A stretch of DNA of 64,000 nt, taken from the NCBI GenBank assembly GCA_028353405.1, contig JAOMOG010000002.1, positions 31,583 through 95,582 on the forward strand, written 5' to 3'. The position numbers and the translations under genes were made by a program. The number at the start of each line of letters is the position of its first letter. Position 1 is the first letter of the stretch. Shown in pieces: positions 1-8,830 of this stretch. The notes beneath the pieces were generated by a model. The model made no database searches. It saw nothing but the letters and a program-made list of their open reading frames with translations, and was not told the DNA's origin. This stretch comes from Candidatus Poseidoniaceae archaeon (GTDB taxonomy: Archaea; Thermoplasmatota; Poseidoniia; Poseidoniales; Poseidoniaceae).

Positions 1-276
1 ATGATCAACATTAACCCATTTTGCAGAATCAGAATGTTCTAAAAATCCGCGCAGAGTCAAAAATGCGAAACGCTTCCCATCATCATTTTTCAATTCAACC
101 GATTTGGCTATTTTGTCTACAAAGACCATTTGCCAAGGACCATATTCAGCCATTTCAAGGAAAGCGCCATCAACAGCCAAATCAATACCAAGGGCAGATT
201 CTAATTCTTTTAACAAAGGTGCGATTTGTTTTCTACGGACTGGTCGTCGCTTTTTGATATGCCATTCCTTTGCCAT
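1..276 (-). CDS. PUA-type RNA-binding protein, N-terminal part (cut by window edge)
   Basis: The complement of 1..276 is open for exactly 92 codons. It starts at ATG (274-276) and runs off the left edge without a stop. The product begins MAKEWHIKKRRPVRRKQ and continues with a segment containing ESALGIDL and PWQMVFVDK. This resembles the pre-PUA/PUA archaeal proteins related to MCT-1 that act in translation or RNA modification. The PUA domain itself would lie beyond the edge, so the family call is inference from the N-terminal half. It is divergent from the FAH-family gene, with about 80 bp between the starts. Confidence 0.55.
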   Translation of the reverse strand, partial: MAKEWHIKKRRPVRRKQIAPLLKELESALGIDLAVDGAFLEMAEYGPWQMVFVDKIAKSVELKNDDGKRFAFLTLRGFLEHSDSAKWVNVDH

Positions 277-355
277 CAAAGAGTGCTATAGGCTACTACT
301 TTTGACCCTTAGCACTACCAACTTGTTCATTTGGCGTTTTGTCCTGGGCAGGTTT

Positions 356-964
356 ATGGCACTATGGTGTACTATCCGAACTTTTTCTAAACATGCTGAA
401 GAACTTGGTAATCAGCAACCGATAGAACCGGTATTTTTTGTCAAACCGCAAAACTGCATCACTCGACAAGGCCCATTGCAAATTTCACAGCATCCGGGGG
501 AAGTTCATCATGAAATTGAATGTATAATTCGTTTGGGAAATAATCTCCAACCGGAGGCAGTAGCAGTTGGTTTGGATTTGACTGATAGAGCTGCACAATC
601 GATATGCCGAGAACAACAAATACCTTGGGCTAAAGGAAAGTGTTTCAAAGGCAGTGCAGTGATTGGTCCGTTTTCTGATTATACAGATGATATACATTCA
701 ATGGTCGATGAAGAAAAAGGATTGGCTCTGATCTTAACAGTAAATGGAGTGGTTGTTCAGCAAGCTCCTCTTTCGCAAATGAGTATTACTCCAAGTATGC
801 AACTCGTTGCACTCCAGCAGTGGGCGCCGGTCTGTCCAGGTGATTACTTGTTCACAGGTACGCCTGCAGGAGTTGGACAATTACATGCTGGAGATAGATT
901 AGTTGCAATATTACAGACGATAGATGGCCGTTCAGTATCGCGCTTTGAAGCGAATTGTATCTAA
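356..964 (+). CDS. Fumarylacetoacetate hydrolase family protein
   Basis: A 202-residue protein of the FAH/acylpyruvase family, which cleaves C-C bonds or decarboxylates 2-oxo acids using a metal. Visible family blocks are PVFFVKPQN, the metal-binding VHHEIECIIRLG (two glutamates), GLDLTDR, KCFKGSAVIGPF and the C-terminal GDYLFTGTPAGVGQL followed by GDRLVA. The length fits the short FAHD1/YcgM-like class. ATG 356 follows the purine-rich stretch GGGCAGG. A longer in-frame reading from 104 would overlap the divergent PUA gene and adds no family sequence, so it was not used. The exact substrate cannot be told. Confidence 0.85.
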   Translation: MALWCTIRTFSKHAEELGNQQPIEPVFFVKPQNCITRQGPLQISQHPGEVHHEIECIIRLGNNLQPEAVAVGLDLTDRAAQSICREQQIPWAKGKCFKGSAVIGPFSDYTDDIHSMVDEEKGLALILTVNGVVVQQAPLSQMSITPSMQLVALQQWAPVCPGDYLFTGTPAGVGQLHAGDRLVAILQTIDGRSVSRFEANCI

Positions 965-1020
965 GGGTTGCTTTCATATATGGTTGGCCGGTCGGATGGA
1001 GTCGTAAGGATTGGATTATT

Positions 1021-1401
1021 ATGGCACAATGGCATGGAATCTCTCGTCGCAAACCCTCAGGTGGTCGTCTAGTTCAGGCTCGCAGCAAGCGTTCTACTGA
1101 AATCTCGACCGAAAAACAATTCGCATTAGTTGGCGAACCAAAGCGCAAAATCTACCGAAAGACCGGTGGAAATATCATGGTTCGTGTCATGTCAGAAAAC
1201 CGAGTTTCTCTAAATGATACCAAAACTGGAAAGACTACAATTGGAATCATCCATTCAGTAATTGAGAACCAATCTAATCCAAACTATGTTCGTAGAAACA
1301 TTCTGGTCAAGGGAGCAATTATCGAAACCGACAAAGGTCGTGCACGTATTACTTCTCGTCCAGGTAAAGATGGCGTTATCAACGGCATCCTTCTTGAATG
1401 A
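1021..1401 (+). CDS. rps8e: Ribosomal protein S8e
   Basis: Small-subunit protein S8e, found in archaea and eukaryotes, 126 residues. The product begins MAQWHGISRRKPSGGR and contains RKIYRKTGGN and the C-terminal ITSRPGKDGVINGILLE, which are characteristic of the family. ATG 1021 is chosen over an upstream in-frame start at 955 because family members begin at this point. A weak AAGGA lies 12 bases upstream. The gene precedes srp19 by about 60 bp in the same direction, so the two may be cotranscribed. Confidence 0.95.
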   Translation: MAQWHGISRRKPSGGRLVQARSKRSTEISTEKQFALVGEPKRKIYRKTGGNIMVRVMSENRVSLNDTKTGKTTIGIIHSVIENQSNPNYVRRNILVKGAIIETDKGRARITSRPGKDGVINGILLE

Positions 1402-1460
1402 TTTGATAACCCTGTTATCCTCACCGGTATGATGGGGCATTACCCCAGTGAGGTGAGATG

Positions 1461-1922
1461 ATGGAACACAACCCAGACAGACTCAGTATCTGGCCAGGTT
1501 ATTTTAATGCCAAAATTTCACGCCGCAAAGGCCGTCGCGTCCCAAAAGACTCTTCGGTAATCAAACCAGATTTAGAAGGATTATTTCTTGCAGCAAGAAA
1601 AGTAGGGCTTCGTAAAATCAAGCGCGAAGAAGGAACTAGTCACCCGCGCCGCCCTCATGGTGGTGAAGGAAGATTATGGGTTTCCAGAGCAGGTTCCAAA
1701 CAGAGCATTGGCGCAAATTCAAAAGAAGAAATTTTACAATTAATCGGTGGTGAATGGCGCCAGATGCAACGCGACTTGAAAGAAGCAAAGGCAGATCGAG
1801 AAGAAAGAGGTCCACAAGCAGGTGACCGCCGAGCACGTTCACAAAGAAAAGGAAGTAGCCGCCAGTCCAACAAAGAACCTTCTAAAAAGAAGAGCTTCAA
1901 GAAAAGAGGATTCAAGAACTGA
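1461..1922 (+). CDS. srp19: Signal recognition particle 19 kDa protein
   Basis: SRP19 binds the 7S RNA tips and promotes SRP54 assembly for membrane targeting. The product has the family opening with LSIWPGYFNAKISRRKGRRV, then the basic KPDLEGLFLAARKVGL region. The C-terminal third is a long lysine/arginine/serine-rich tail, longer than in many archaeal SRP19 proteins. Two ATGs are adjacent (1458 and 1461). AGGTGA at 1451-1456 is better spaced for the second, so 1461 is given. The stop lies two bases from the stop of the convergent ilvE gene. Confidence 0.9.
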   Translation: MEHNPDRLSIWPGYFNAKISRRKGRRVPKDSSVIKPDLEGLFLAARKVGLRKIKREEGTSHPRRPHGGEGRLWVSRAGSKQSIGANSKEEILQLIGGEWRQMQRDLKEAKADREERGPQAGDRRARSQRKGSSRQSNKEPSKKKSFKKRGFKN

Positions 1923-1924
1923 AT

Positions 1925-2947
1925 TCAATTTGTAGGAACTTCGTGCAACCAACCAAAGGTATCAGGTGAAGTTTCACTTTGTATTCCAGTTAATTGATCG
2001 TAAAGAGCCGTTGTAATCTCGCCAGGAATTCCATTACCATATACTGTTTTATTTTCACCCTTGGTTATTGAACCGATAGGAGAGATTACCGCAGCAGTTC
2101 CACAACAGAAAGCCTCATCAGCACTCATTGCAAATTCAGCAGTTACCTTTGTTTCAATTACTTCCATTCCATTTTTACGAGCCAATTTAATAATTGAATC
2201 ACGAGTAATACCTGGTAATATTGTTCCAGTTAATTCAGGAGTGTATAATATCCCATCCTTTAGACAGAAGAAATTAGCAGCACCGACTTCCTCTATACAG
2301 GAATGTGTCTCAGCATCTAGATAGATTACTTCAGAGTAACCAGCAGCCTTCGCTTTCTTGCTTGGCATCATTCCAGGCGCATAATTTCCAATCGCCTTGA
2401 CGCCGCCAGAGCCACCAGGTGCAGCACGATGATATTCTTCTGAAATCAGTAAATCAATCGCAGTAACTCCTCCTTTGAAATAAGGCCCTACTGGAGTTAC
2501 ATAAACCAAGAATGTGTATGATGGAGCGGGTGAAACTCCCAGAACAGGTCCTGAACCCATTAGCAATGGGCGCACATAAAGTGCGCCTTTACCCATCGGC
2601 GGAATCCACTTCAAATTAGCTGCAACTACCTGTTCAACAGCATCGATGAATACAGATTCTGGAACAGGCGGCATTTTCAAACGGTCAGCGCCTCGTTGCA
2701 TTCTCCTAGCATTTTCTTCAGGCCTAAAAAATACAACTCTATCGTTTGCAGTTCGATATGCTTTCATCCCTTCAAACAAGCCTTGACCATAATTTAGAAC
2801 ACCAGCGGCTGGAGAAATTGACATATTTCCATATGGGCGTAAATCCCCAGGCATCCAAGCCTCATCTTGCTTAGTTTCTGTCAAATACATTGTATCTGTT
2901 GGCGTTAAGGAAAATGTTAGGCTATCCCAATCGATATCATTGCTCAT
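1925..2947 (-). CDS. ilvE: Branched-chain amino acid aminotransferase
   Basis: A PLP-dependent fold-type IV transaminase of the BCAT2-like class, about 340 residues. It interconverts leucine, isoleucine and valine with their 2-oxo acids. Visible blocks are GVLNYGQGLFEGMKAYR, RMQRGADRLKMP, ALYVRPLLMGSGP, AIGNYAPGMMPSKKAKAAGY (the PLP lysine region), the EEVGAANFF block and the phosphate-binding GTILPGITRDSII. ATG 2947 has GGTGA five bases upstream, so it is preferred to the start at 2980. The gene is convergent with srp19 and divergent from polB. Confidence 0.93.
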   Translation of the reverse strand: MSNDIDWDSLTFSLTPTDTMYLTETKQDEAWMPGDLRPYGNMSISPAAGVLNYGQGLFEGMKAYRTANDRVVFFRPEENARRMQRGADRLKMPPVPESVFIDAVEQVVAANLKWIPPMGKGALYVRPLLMGSGPVLGVSPAPSYTFLVYVTPVGPYFKGGVTAIDLLISEEYHRAAPGGSGGVKAIGNYAPGMMPSKKAKAAGYSEVIYLDAETHSCIEEVGAANFFCLKDGILYTPELTGTILPGITRDSIIKLARKNGMEVIETKVTAEFAMSADEAFCCGTAAVISPIGSITKGENKTVYGNGIPGEITTALYDQLTGIQSETSPDTFGWLHEVPTN

Positions 2948-3098
2948 AATTTCACCAAGCCCACATTTGTTCGGGAGCATAGACCCCTTTCAAGGGTTGT
3001 GGCCGTTTTGCCAATATGTTGGGCAGGAGAAAGTTTGGAGATATACCCGTAGGGGTGGGTTGAAGGACTGTGCGCCGTTTTGGTTGTTAGGGGAGTCT

Positions 3099-5753
3099 AT
3101 GACCTGGCACGGCGACATCGGAATTATCAGTGGCCGTTATCATTCCACTGAGGTCGTAGAGGGCGGCCAAACAATTCCTCGTACAGTGGTAGAGTTATTT
3201 GGCCGCAGTAAAACTGGACAATCTATTTGTTTGCTAATAGAGGGCCTTTCGCCAACCTTTGAAGTGGCTAGTTTGGCGCCATTGGATGAAGAAGGAGACT
3301 TACCTGAATATCTTGTAAATAGACTTCGTAGTCTGGAGGCGCACGCAGATATTGTCAGTTGTAAAGGTCCAGTAATGAAATTAACAGACTTGGGTATGAG
3401 GCCAACTTGGCAAATAGAAGTCAAACAACCATACCTCGTCCCTCAGTTACGCAAAAAATTACAACAGCAAGGCTGGAGTATTTTTTCAGGAGATATTCCT
3501 TATTTGAATAGAATCTTTTTAGATTTAGATCTAGGGATGCATGTTTCTGTTGAAGGACAATTAATCGATCAAAGAAGTGCTGATGATGAAGATGGTAGCC
3601 GAATTAATGCGGTAATTGAAGCGGGTGGAGTTGGCCGTTATCCGGTTGATATTACAGTTAGTTGTAATCTATCCAATTTGGTAGCAGCAGAACCATTCCC
3701 TGTTCCCTTCAAGGTATTTTCATTTGATTTGGAGACCAGCATTGCTCACAATACTGTACTATGTGGTGCTGCTTGGATTGAAAATATGCAAGATGGTACG
3801 CGTCAACAATTCACATTTGTTGGAGAAGAATCTCATATTCTTGAACAGATGACTCTTGTAGTTAGGGCAAATGATCCAGATATTATTACCGGCTACAATA
3901 TTGATAATTTTGATTTACCGCGGCTATTTGAGAGAACTGAAGTATTAGCTAAGAAAATAGAATGGAGAAAAAGAGCCCAATTATTAGGCTGGGGTAGAGT
4001 TCCCCAAATTGAATCGGAGTTGAAGCGAACTAGAACAGGGCTAATGCCGAAACGGCAATCCAATCGTGCTTGGAATCTAGCGGGGCGAGCAATAGTTGAT
4101 TGTTGGTGGCAAGCAAGAATTGCACTCAAGCCACAAAGAGAAACTCTAAGTTTTGTCTCTAAACTATTATTTCCAGATGATGATGAACGTCATAAAATGG
4201 ATATTGATGCATCAAATATGGATGTTGAATGGGCTAATCGGCCAGATGAAGTTCTTGAATATTGTATCAGAGATGCAGCTTTACCACTAGATATTCTAAA
4301 CGCAATACAAGTCATTCGTCGTAAGGAAGCGGTTGCCAGTGTTGCTAAGGTTAATTTTGATACCGCTGCCAATGGTAGCACAAGTCAGTTAATCGATTCC
4401 TTGGTTATTCGTTTAGCCGATTCAAAGAATGTTGCAGTACCATTAACTGGTTCAGCAGATGCAAAAGAAGGTCAGATTACAGGTGGATACGTTCACGATG
4501 TTGAAGCGGGTTTACATCCATGGATAGCGGTGCTGGATTTCAAAAGTATGTATCCTTCAATTATGATCGGCCACAATATATGCTACACCACAAGAATTGA
4601 CTCCAATCAAGACACTCAGCCTTCAGAAGGTGACTTGATTCATACTGCACCGACTGGTGCAAAATTCCTTCATCAAGAAAAACGTAAAGGATTAGTTCCG
4701 TTGTTATTAGAAGATTTGATGGCGCAAAGAGATGAACATAAAGCGGGTATGGCGGCCGCCAAAAACAATCAAGATGACAAGGCTTTACAATTTCATGACT
4801 CTATGCAATATGCGGTAAAGATTCTAATGAATTCTTTTTACGGTGTTTTCGCATCAGGATTTTATCGTTTTACTCATCGCGATTTAGGTTCATCAATTAC
4901 TGCATGGGCGCGTCATAATATCAAAGTGATAATCGCCAGGTTAGAAGAAGAAGGACATTCAGTAGTCTATTCTGATACCGATTCAATATTTGTCCGTTCA
5001 CCGGTTGACGAAAACGCAATTTCAGTTTTGAAAGAAGATTCAACTGAAGCAGAGATTGAAAATTGGAACAATGCAAAACAAGCAATGATCACCTTTGGGT
5101 TAGATATAGCGCAACGCTTTAGCAAAGATTCAGCAGTATTAGAATTTGAAAAAGGCTTATCTGTATTTTTCAGCCATGGTGCTAAGAAAAGATATGTTGG
5201 TCAAGTGGTTTGGCCGAGTGAAGAAATGTTAATCCGCGGCTATGAAACTCAAAGGACAGATACATTTTCCTATCTACGAGATACGATGAAGCAAATGTTT
5301 AATTTCGCTCTAGCCGATGAAGGCGAGGAGTTGGTACAATACGCATTAAGCAGAGTTCAAGCGGTAAAAAATAAACAAGTTGATGCTTCAGAATTAGTGC
5401 TTTCAAAGTCTTGTAAAGGGAAATTGAATAAAGATGGTTCTATCGATTTTACTAAACACTATGCAAATCCCGATTCTATGGCACAAGTTAGAATCGCTCG
5501 CGCTTTGATAGAAAAGGGACTTGGCTTCACTCCTGGTATGAAAGTTGCTTATATTGTAAGTGATGCTAGTAATAGGCCAATGAATGTAGAGCCATGGCTT
5601 GAGGGTGAAGAAAATGGTGGCATTAGCGGGTATGATGAGATATTCTATGCAGAACGAACTGCTGCTGCAATTGGCAGAATTACCGAGGCATTTGGGTGGA
5701 GTGCAAAAGAATTAGTTGCGGGTAACCGCCAAACCTCGCTTTTCTCCTTCTAA
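3099..5753 (+). CDS. polB: Family B DNA polymerase
   Basis: Replicative or repair DNA polymerase with 3'-5' proofreading, about 884 residues. The exonuclease motifs are present: Exo I FSFDLETS, Exo II NIDNFDLPRL and Exo III YCIRDAALPLD. The polymerase motifs follow in order: A (DFKSMYPSI), B (KILMNSFYG) and C (VYSDTDSIF). The downstream KKRYVG block is also intact. All metal-binding aspartates appear retained, so both activities are expected. ATG 3099 (MTWHGDIG) is chosen because the in-frame extension from 2940 covers the ilvE start region and has no family similarity. No intein interrupts the motifs. Confidence 0.95.
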   Translation: MTWHGDIGIISGRYHSTEVVEGGQTIPRTVVELFGRSKTGQSICLLIEGLSPTFEVASLAPLDEEGDLPEYLVNRLRSLEAHADIVSCKGPVMKLTDLGMRPTWQIEVKQPYLVPQLRKKLQQQGWSIFSGDIPYLNRIFLDLDLGMHVSVEGQLIDQRSADDEDGSRINAVIEAGGVGRYPVDITVSCNLSNLVAAEPFPVPFKVFSFDLETSIAHNTVLCGAAWIENMQDGTRQQFTFVGEESHILEQMTLVVRANDPDIITGYNIDNFDLPRLFERTEVLAKKIEWRKRAQLLGWGRVPQIESELKRTRTGLMPKRQSNRAWNLAGRAIVDCWWQARIALKPQRETLSFVSKLLFPDDDERHKMDIDASNMDVEWANRPDEVLEYCIRDAALPLDILNAIQVIRRKEAVASVAKVNFDTAANGSTSQLIDSLVIRLADSKNVAVPLTGSADAKEGQITGGYVHDVEAGLHPWIAVLDFKSMYPSIMIGHNICYTTRIDSNQDTQPSEGDLIHTAPTGAKFLHQEKRKGLVPLLLEDLMAQRDEHKAGMAAAKNNQDDKALQFHDSMQYAVKILMNSFYGVFASGFYRFTHRDLGSSITAWARHNIKVIIARLEEEGHSVVYSDTDSIFVRSPVDENAISVLKEDSTEAEIENWNNAKQAMITFGLDIAQRFSKDSAVLEFEKGLSVFFSHGAKKRYVGQVVWPSEEMLIRGYETQRTDTFSYLRDTMKQMFNFALADEGEELVQYALSRVQAVKNKQVDASELVLSKSCKGKLNKDGSIDFTKHYANPDSMAQVRIARALIEKGLGFTPGMKVAYIVSDASNRPMNVEPWLEGEENGGISGYDEIFYAERTAAAIGRITEAFGWSAKELVAGNRQTSLFSF

Positions 5754-5802
5754 GGCGTACTTGGGAAGGAAGGGCTTTTCAAACAGCAGGCTTAGCAAGT
5801 AA

Positions 5803-7020
5803 ATGATGAAGTTACAATTTGGCCCAGTTTTGATGGCTTTCATGATGTTATTAGTCGGCTTATCAGGCTGTATTTTTGAGGAAGAAAATACCTCTTCAGG
5901 TGAACTATTTGCAGTTTTCAGTTTTTCATCAAGCAATGAAAACATCAGAGTCGGTGATACCGTCTCGTTTGATGCCAGTAGTTCAACTCCGGCCGATGGA
6001 AGTTTGACATACCGTTGGGATTTTGATGGCGACTTATCAGTAGATAAAACAGGAAAGACTGCCGAATGGTCTTATGATTCAGTCGGAATCAAAATGGTAA
6101 TATTAACAATTTCAGATGGCTTTGGATCTTCAGAACAGATTAGAAACTTAACCATTGTTGATGCTACAGCAGTCGCACCAATAGCCGAAATAACTCAGTA
6201 TAATGACGCTGAGGATTGTGAGGACAATGAAATCGATGAAAGCACAAAAATAGTAGTTTGGATGTGTCATTACGATAAAAGTCAAACTGATAGAGATGTG
6301 TCAGAAACAACCACTATCTCACTAGATGCATCTAATTCAGATGCAGGAGATCCTAACGAATATATTCCTGATTATGATTGGGACTTAGATCTAAATGTTG
6401 ATGCTGATAATGATGGAGATGCTGAAAATGATGTCGATTTGAGCGGTGAGTCTGTGAATTGGAACGATGTCCAACCAGGCGAATACCAGATAAAATTGAA
6501 CATAGTAAATAGCCAAGGTTTAGTTGATTCTGATACAATCAAAGTCTATGTCTCATATGCTGCTAAATGGTCAGACTTTGAGATGGCAGGAAATACTTCT
6601 GCAAACAATGACCCAAACAGCGAACTTGACTTTGACGTTACTATTTCCTATGATAAAGATACTGGAAATACCATTCGTAAGGTAGTTGCAGAGTTAACTT
6701 ATCCTCAGCAAGATGATGGTTGTATTGATACTGTCCCGGGCGAAGAATCAAATTGCCGTGCACAGTTAGAGATTTTTGCCTTCAATGAAGACGATGAAGA
6801 GGGGGGTAATACCGCAAATACAGGATTAGATCAACGTGATGATGGAGAGGATTGCGACGAAGAAAACGATTGCGTACACCTCGTCATGTCATCTTATCTT
6901 TTTGGTGATGCTGAAAACGACAACACCTATGGTGATGGGGATTGGACTTTCGATATTAGAAATGATAAACGGAATACACTTCAAGTGGAATCATTCGTCA
7001 TTAGATTAGTGTATGTCTGA
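5803..7020 (+). CDS. PKD-domain surface lipoprotein
   Basis: A 405-residue exported lipoprotein. The N terminus has a hydrophobic signal ending in a lipobox, VGLSGC, where the cysteine would be lipidated. It is followed by two PKD-like beta-sandwich domains. The first spans about residues 40-125 and contains DTVSFDASSS and YRWDFDGD. The second, at about 130-250, contains TISLDASNSDAGDPNEYIPD and an Asp-rich DLNVDADNDGDAEND loop likely to bind calcium. The C-terminal part is cysteine-containing and acidic. PKD domains usually serve as spacers or protein/carbohydrate-binding modules. No catalytic domain is recognisable. Confidence 0.8.
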   Translation: MMKLQFGPVLMAFMMLLVGLSGCIFEEENTSSGELFAVFSFSSSNENIRVGDTVSFDASSSTPADGSLTYRWDFDGDLSVDKTGKTAEWSYDSVGIKMVILTISDGFGSSEQIRNLTIVDATAVAPIAEITQYNDAEDCEDNEIDESTKIVVWMCHYDKSQTDRDVSETTTISLDASNSDAGDPNEYIPDYDWDLDLNVDADNDGDAENDVDLSGESVNWNDVQPGEYQIKLNIVNSQGLVDSDTIKVYVSYAAKWSDFEMAGNTSANNDPNSELDFDVTISYDKDTGNTIRKVVAELTYPQQDDGCIDTVPGEESNCRAQLEIFAFNEDDEEGGNTANTGLDQRDDGEDCDEENDCVHLVMSSYLFGDAENDNTYGDGDWTFDIRNDKRNTLQVESFVIRLVYV

Positions 7021-7140
7021 TGACATTGCAATTCTATTGCGTAATTGCTTTGTCCTATCAATTTCTTTGCAAGAGGCTAAATAGATTTGCCAATCCACCA
7101 CAAAATAACACTACTCTGAAAGGGCAAGGGGGGGAATGAA

Positions 7141-8781
7141 ATGGACTTAAAAGATACTGCTGGCAAACTAATCCAGGGTGATGTCAAAGGCGTTATTTCA
7201 GATGTTTCCAAGCAATTTGAGCGAACTGTAGGTTTGGCCGGTGTCATAATTATTTCACTTTCTGCAATGCTTGGTTCGGGACTCTTTGTATTACCTTCCT
7301 TTGCAGCAGTTATGATGGATGAAGGAATTTGGCTCGCATTTTTACTTGCGGCTTCAGTAGTTTTACCAGGGGCCTTTTCTAAATCAGAATTAGCATCTGG
7401 GATGCCCTCGAGTGGAGGTTCATATGTATATCTCGAAAAAACATATGGTCCTTTGGTTGGAACGATTAGCGGTATTGGCTTATGGGCGTCGTTTCTACTA
7501 AAAGCATCCTTTGCATTAATTGGTTTTTCTGCATATATGTACACAATAACTACTTACTTTGATTTTGAACTGAACTCTTATGTTGTATCAGCATCAGCAT
7601 TAATCTTAATCACAATCATCAACCTATTAGGGGTTAAGAAAGTTAAAGCCATTCAAGCACCAATTTTGGCATTAACCTTGTCTCTATTATTCGTTATTTC
7701 AATTATGGCATTGTTTGAACAATCTACCGATTTGTCAAGACCTTGGGATGCAGCAATGAGTGCTGATCCTTGGACTATCGCGGAAACATCCGCATTTGTT
7801 TTTGTTGCGTATGCTGGAGTAACCAAGGTTGCTGCAATCGGAGGGGAAGTTAAAAACCCGGGAAAGAATCTACCTTCTGGAATCATGATTTCGTTATTAA
7901 TTGCTACAGTTCTCTATTGTTCTATCACTTACATAATGATGGCCACAATTCCGGGTGAATGGTGGCTGAATAACGATGGGTCTACTATCGAAGATCCTAT
8001 TTACAAATTCGTTGAGACTGTAGCAGGTTCTAAAGTAGGCGTAGTAGCTGCAATTTTGGCTGTTTTAACCATGATTTCTATGGCATTGTCTGGTATTTTA
8101 GCGGCCTCACGATTTTTGTTTGCCATGGCTAGAGACAATTTACTCCCGCAGTCTCTAGAGGAAGTAAATGCAAAATATGAAACTCCACATTGGCCAATAA
8201 TTTTGACGGCTACAATCATGGGAATGGCCATACTATTACTTCCTGTGAAAGATGTTGCAAAGCTAGCCTCTGGATTCAAAATAATGATATTTATTATGAT
8301 CAATTCATGCGTTATTATTCTTCGTCAAACAGATTTCAAACATGAGTGGAATCCGGAATACCGCAGTCCATTATATCCATTCCTCCATATCTGGGGGATT
8401 TTAGCTGGTTTGGCTTTAGTTTACATTATGGGTGAAAAAGCATTCATTGGAGCTTCTGCAGCTATTGTGATGGGATTAATCGTATACTACCTGTACGGTA
8501 AAAAGCATGCACATCCAAGAGAAACTCCCTTTCACACTTTCAAACAAGAATTCCGTAATCCAACACCAGAAGAGCATAAACGCCGTGAGGAAATGTTCCA
8601 CATGGCGGATTTGGGTGGTAAGAATCATTTGACACTTACAGAATTCCAGCATGCATTGAAAAAACTTGGATTCAATTATAACGTGTACGAGTCCCGTATG
8701 ATTTTTCACAAAGCGGATATCAATGAAGATGGAGTTATTGACATTGACGAATTCCTCAATAACTTTGAAGGCGAAGAATGA
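7141..8781 (+). CDS. APC-family amino acid permease with C-terminal EF-hand pair
   Basis: A 546-residue membrane transporter. The first ~455 residues carry about 12 hydrophobic segments and the APC signatures SAMLGSGLFVLP, a GSYVYLEKTYG block and FVAYAGVTKVAAIGGEVKNPGKNLP, typical of amino acid/polyamine/organocation permeases. The last ~60 residues are soluble. They contain a canonical EF-hand loop, DINEDGVIDIDE (about 526-537), preceded 36 residues earlier by a degenerate loop, DLGGKNHLTLTE. That is the spacing of a paired EF-hand domain. This suggests Ca2+ control of transport from the cytoplasmic side, which is inference. The substrate is unknown. Confidence 0.87.
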   Translation: MDLKDTAGKLIQGDVKGVISDVSKQFERTVGLAGVIIISLSAMLGSGLFVLPSFAAVMMDEGIWLAFLLAASVVLPGAFSKSELASGMPSSGGSYVYLEKTYGPLVGTISGIGLWASFLLKASFALIGFSAYMYTITTYFDFELNSYVVSASALILITIINLLGVKKVKAIQAPILALTLSLLFVISIMALFEQSTDLSRPWDAAMSADPWTIAETSAFVFVAYAGVTKVAAIGGEVKNPGKNLPSGIMISLLIATVLYCSITYIMMATIPGEWWLNNDGSTIEDPIYKFVETVAGSKVGVVAAILAVLTMISMALSGILAASRFLFAMARDNLLPQSLEEVNAKYETPHWPIILTATIMGMAILLLPVKDVAKLASGFKIMIFIMINSCVIILRQTDFKHEWNPEYRSPLYPFLHIWGILAGLALVYIMGEKAFIGASAAIVMGLIVYYLYGKKHAHPRETPFHTFKQEFRNPTPEEHKRREEMFHMADLGGKNHLTLTEFQHALKKLGFNYNVYESRMIFHKADINEDGVIDIDEFLNNFEGEE

Positions 8782-8830
8782 TATTCGTTAATTGCATATC
8801 TTAAAACGCTATGCATACCAGCGATGACTG

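Noticed and set aside
104-355. Upstream extension of the FAH-family frame
   Set aside because: It overlaps the divergent PUA-like gene (complement of 1..276), contains no family sequence, and the FAH core begins at ATG 356.
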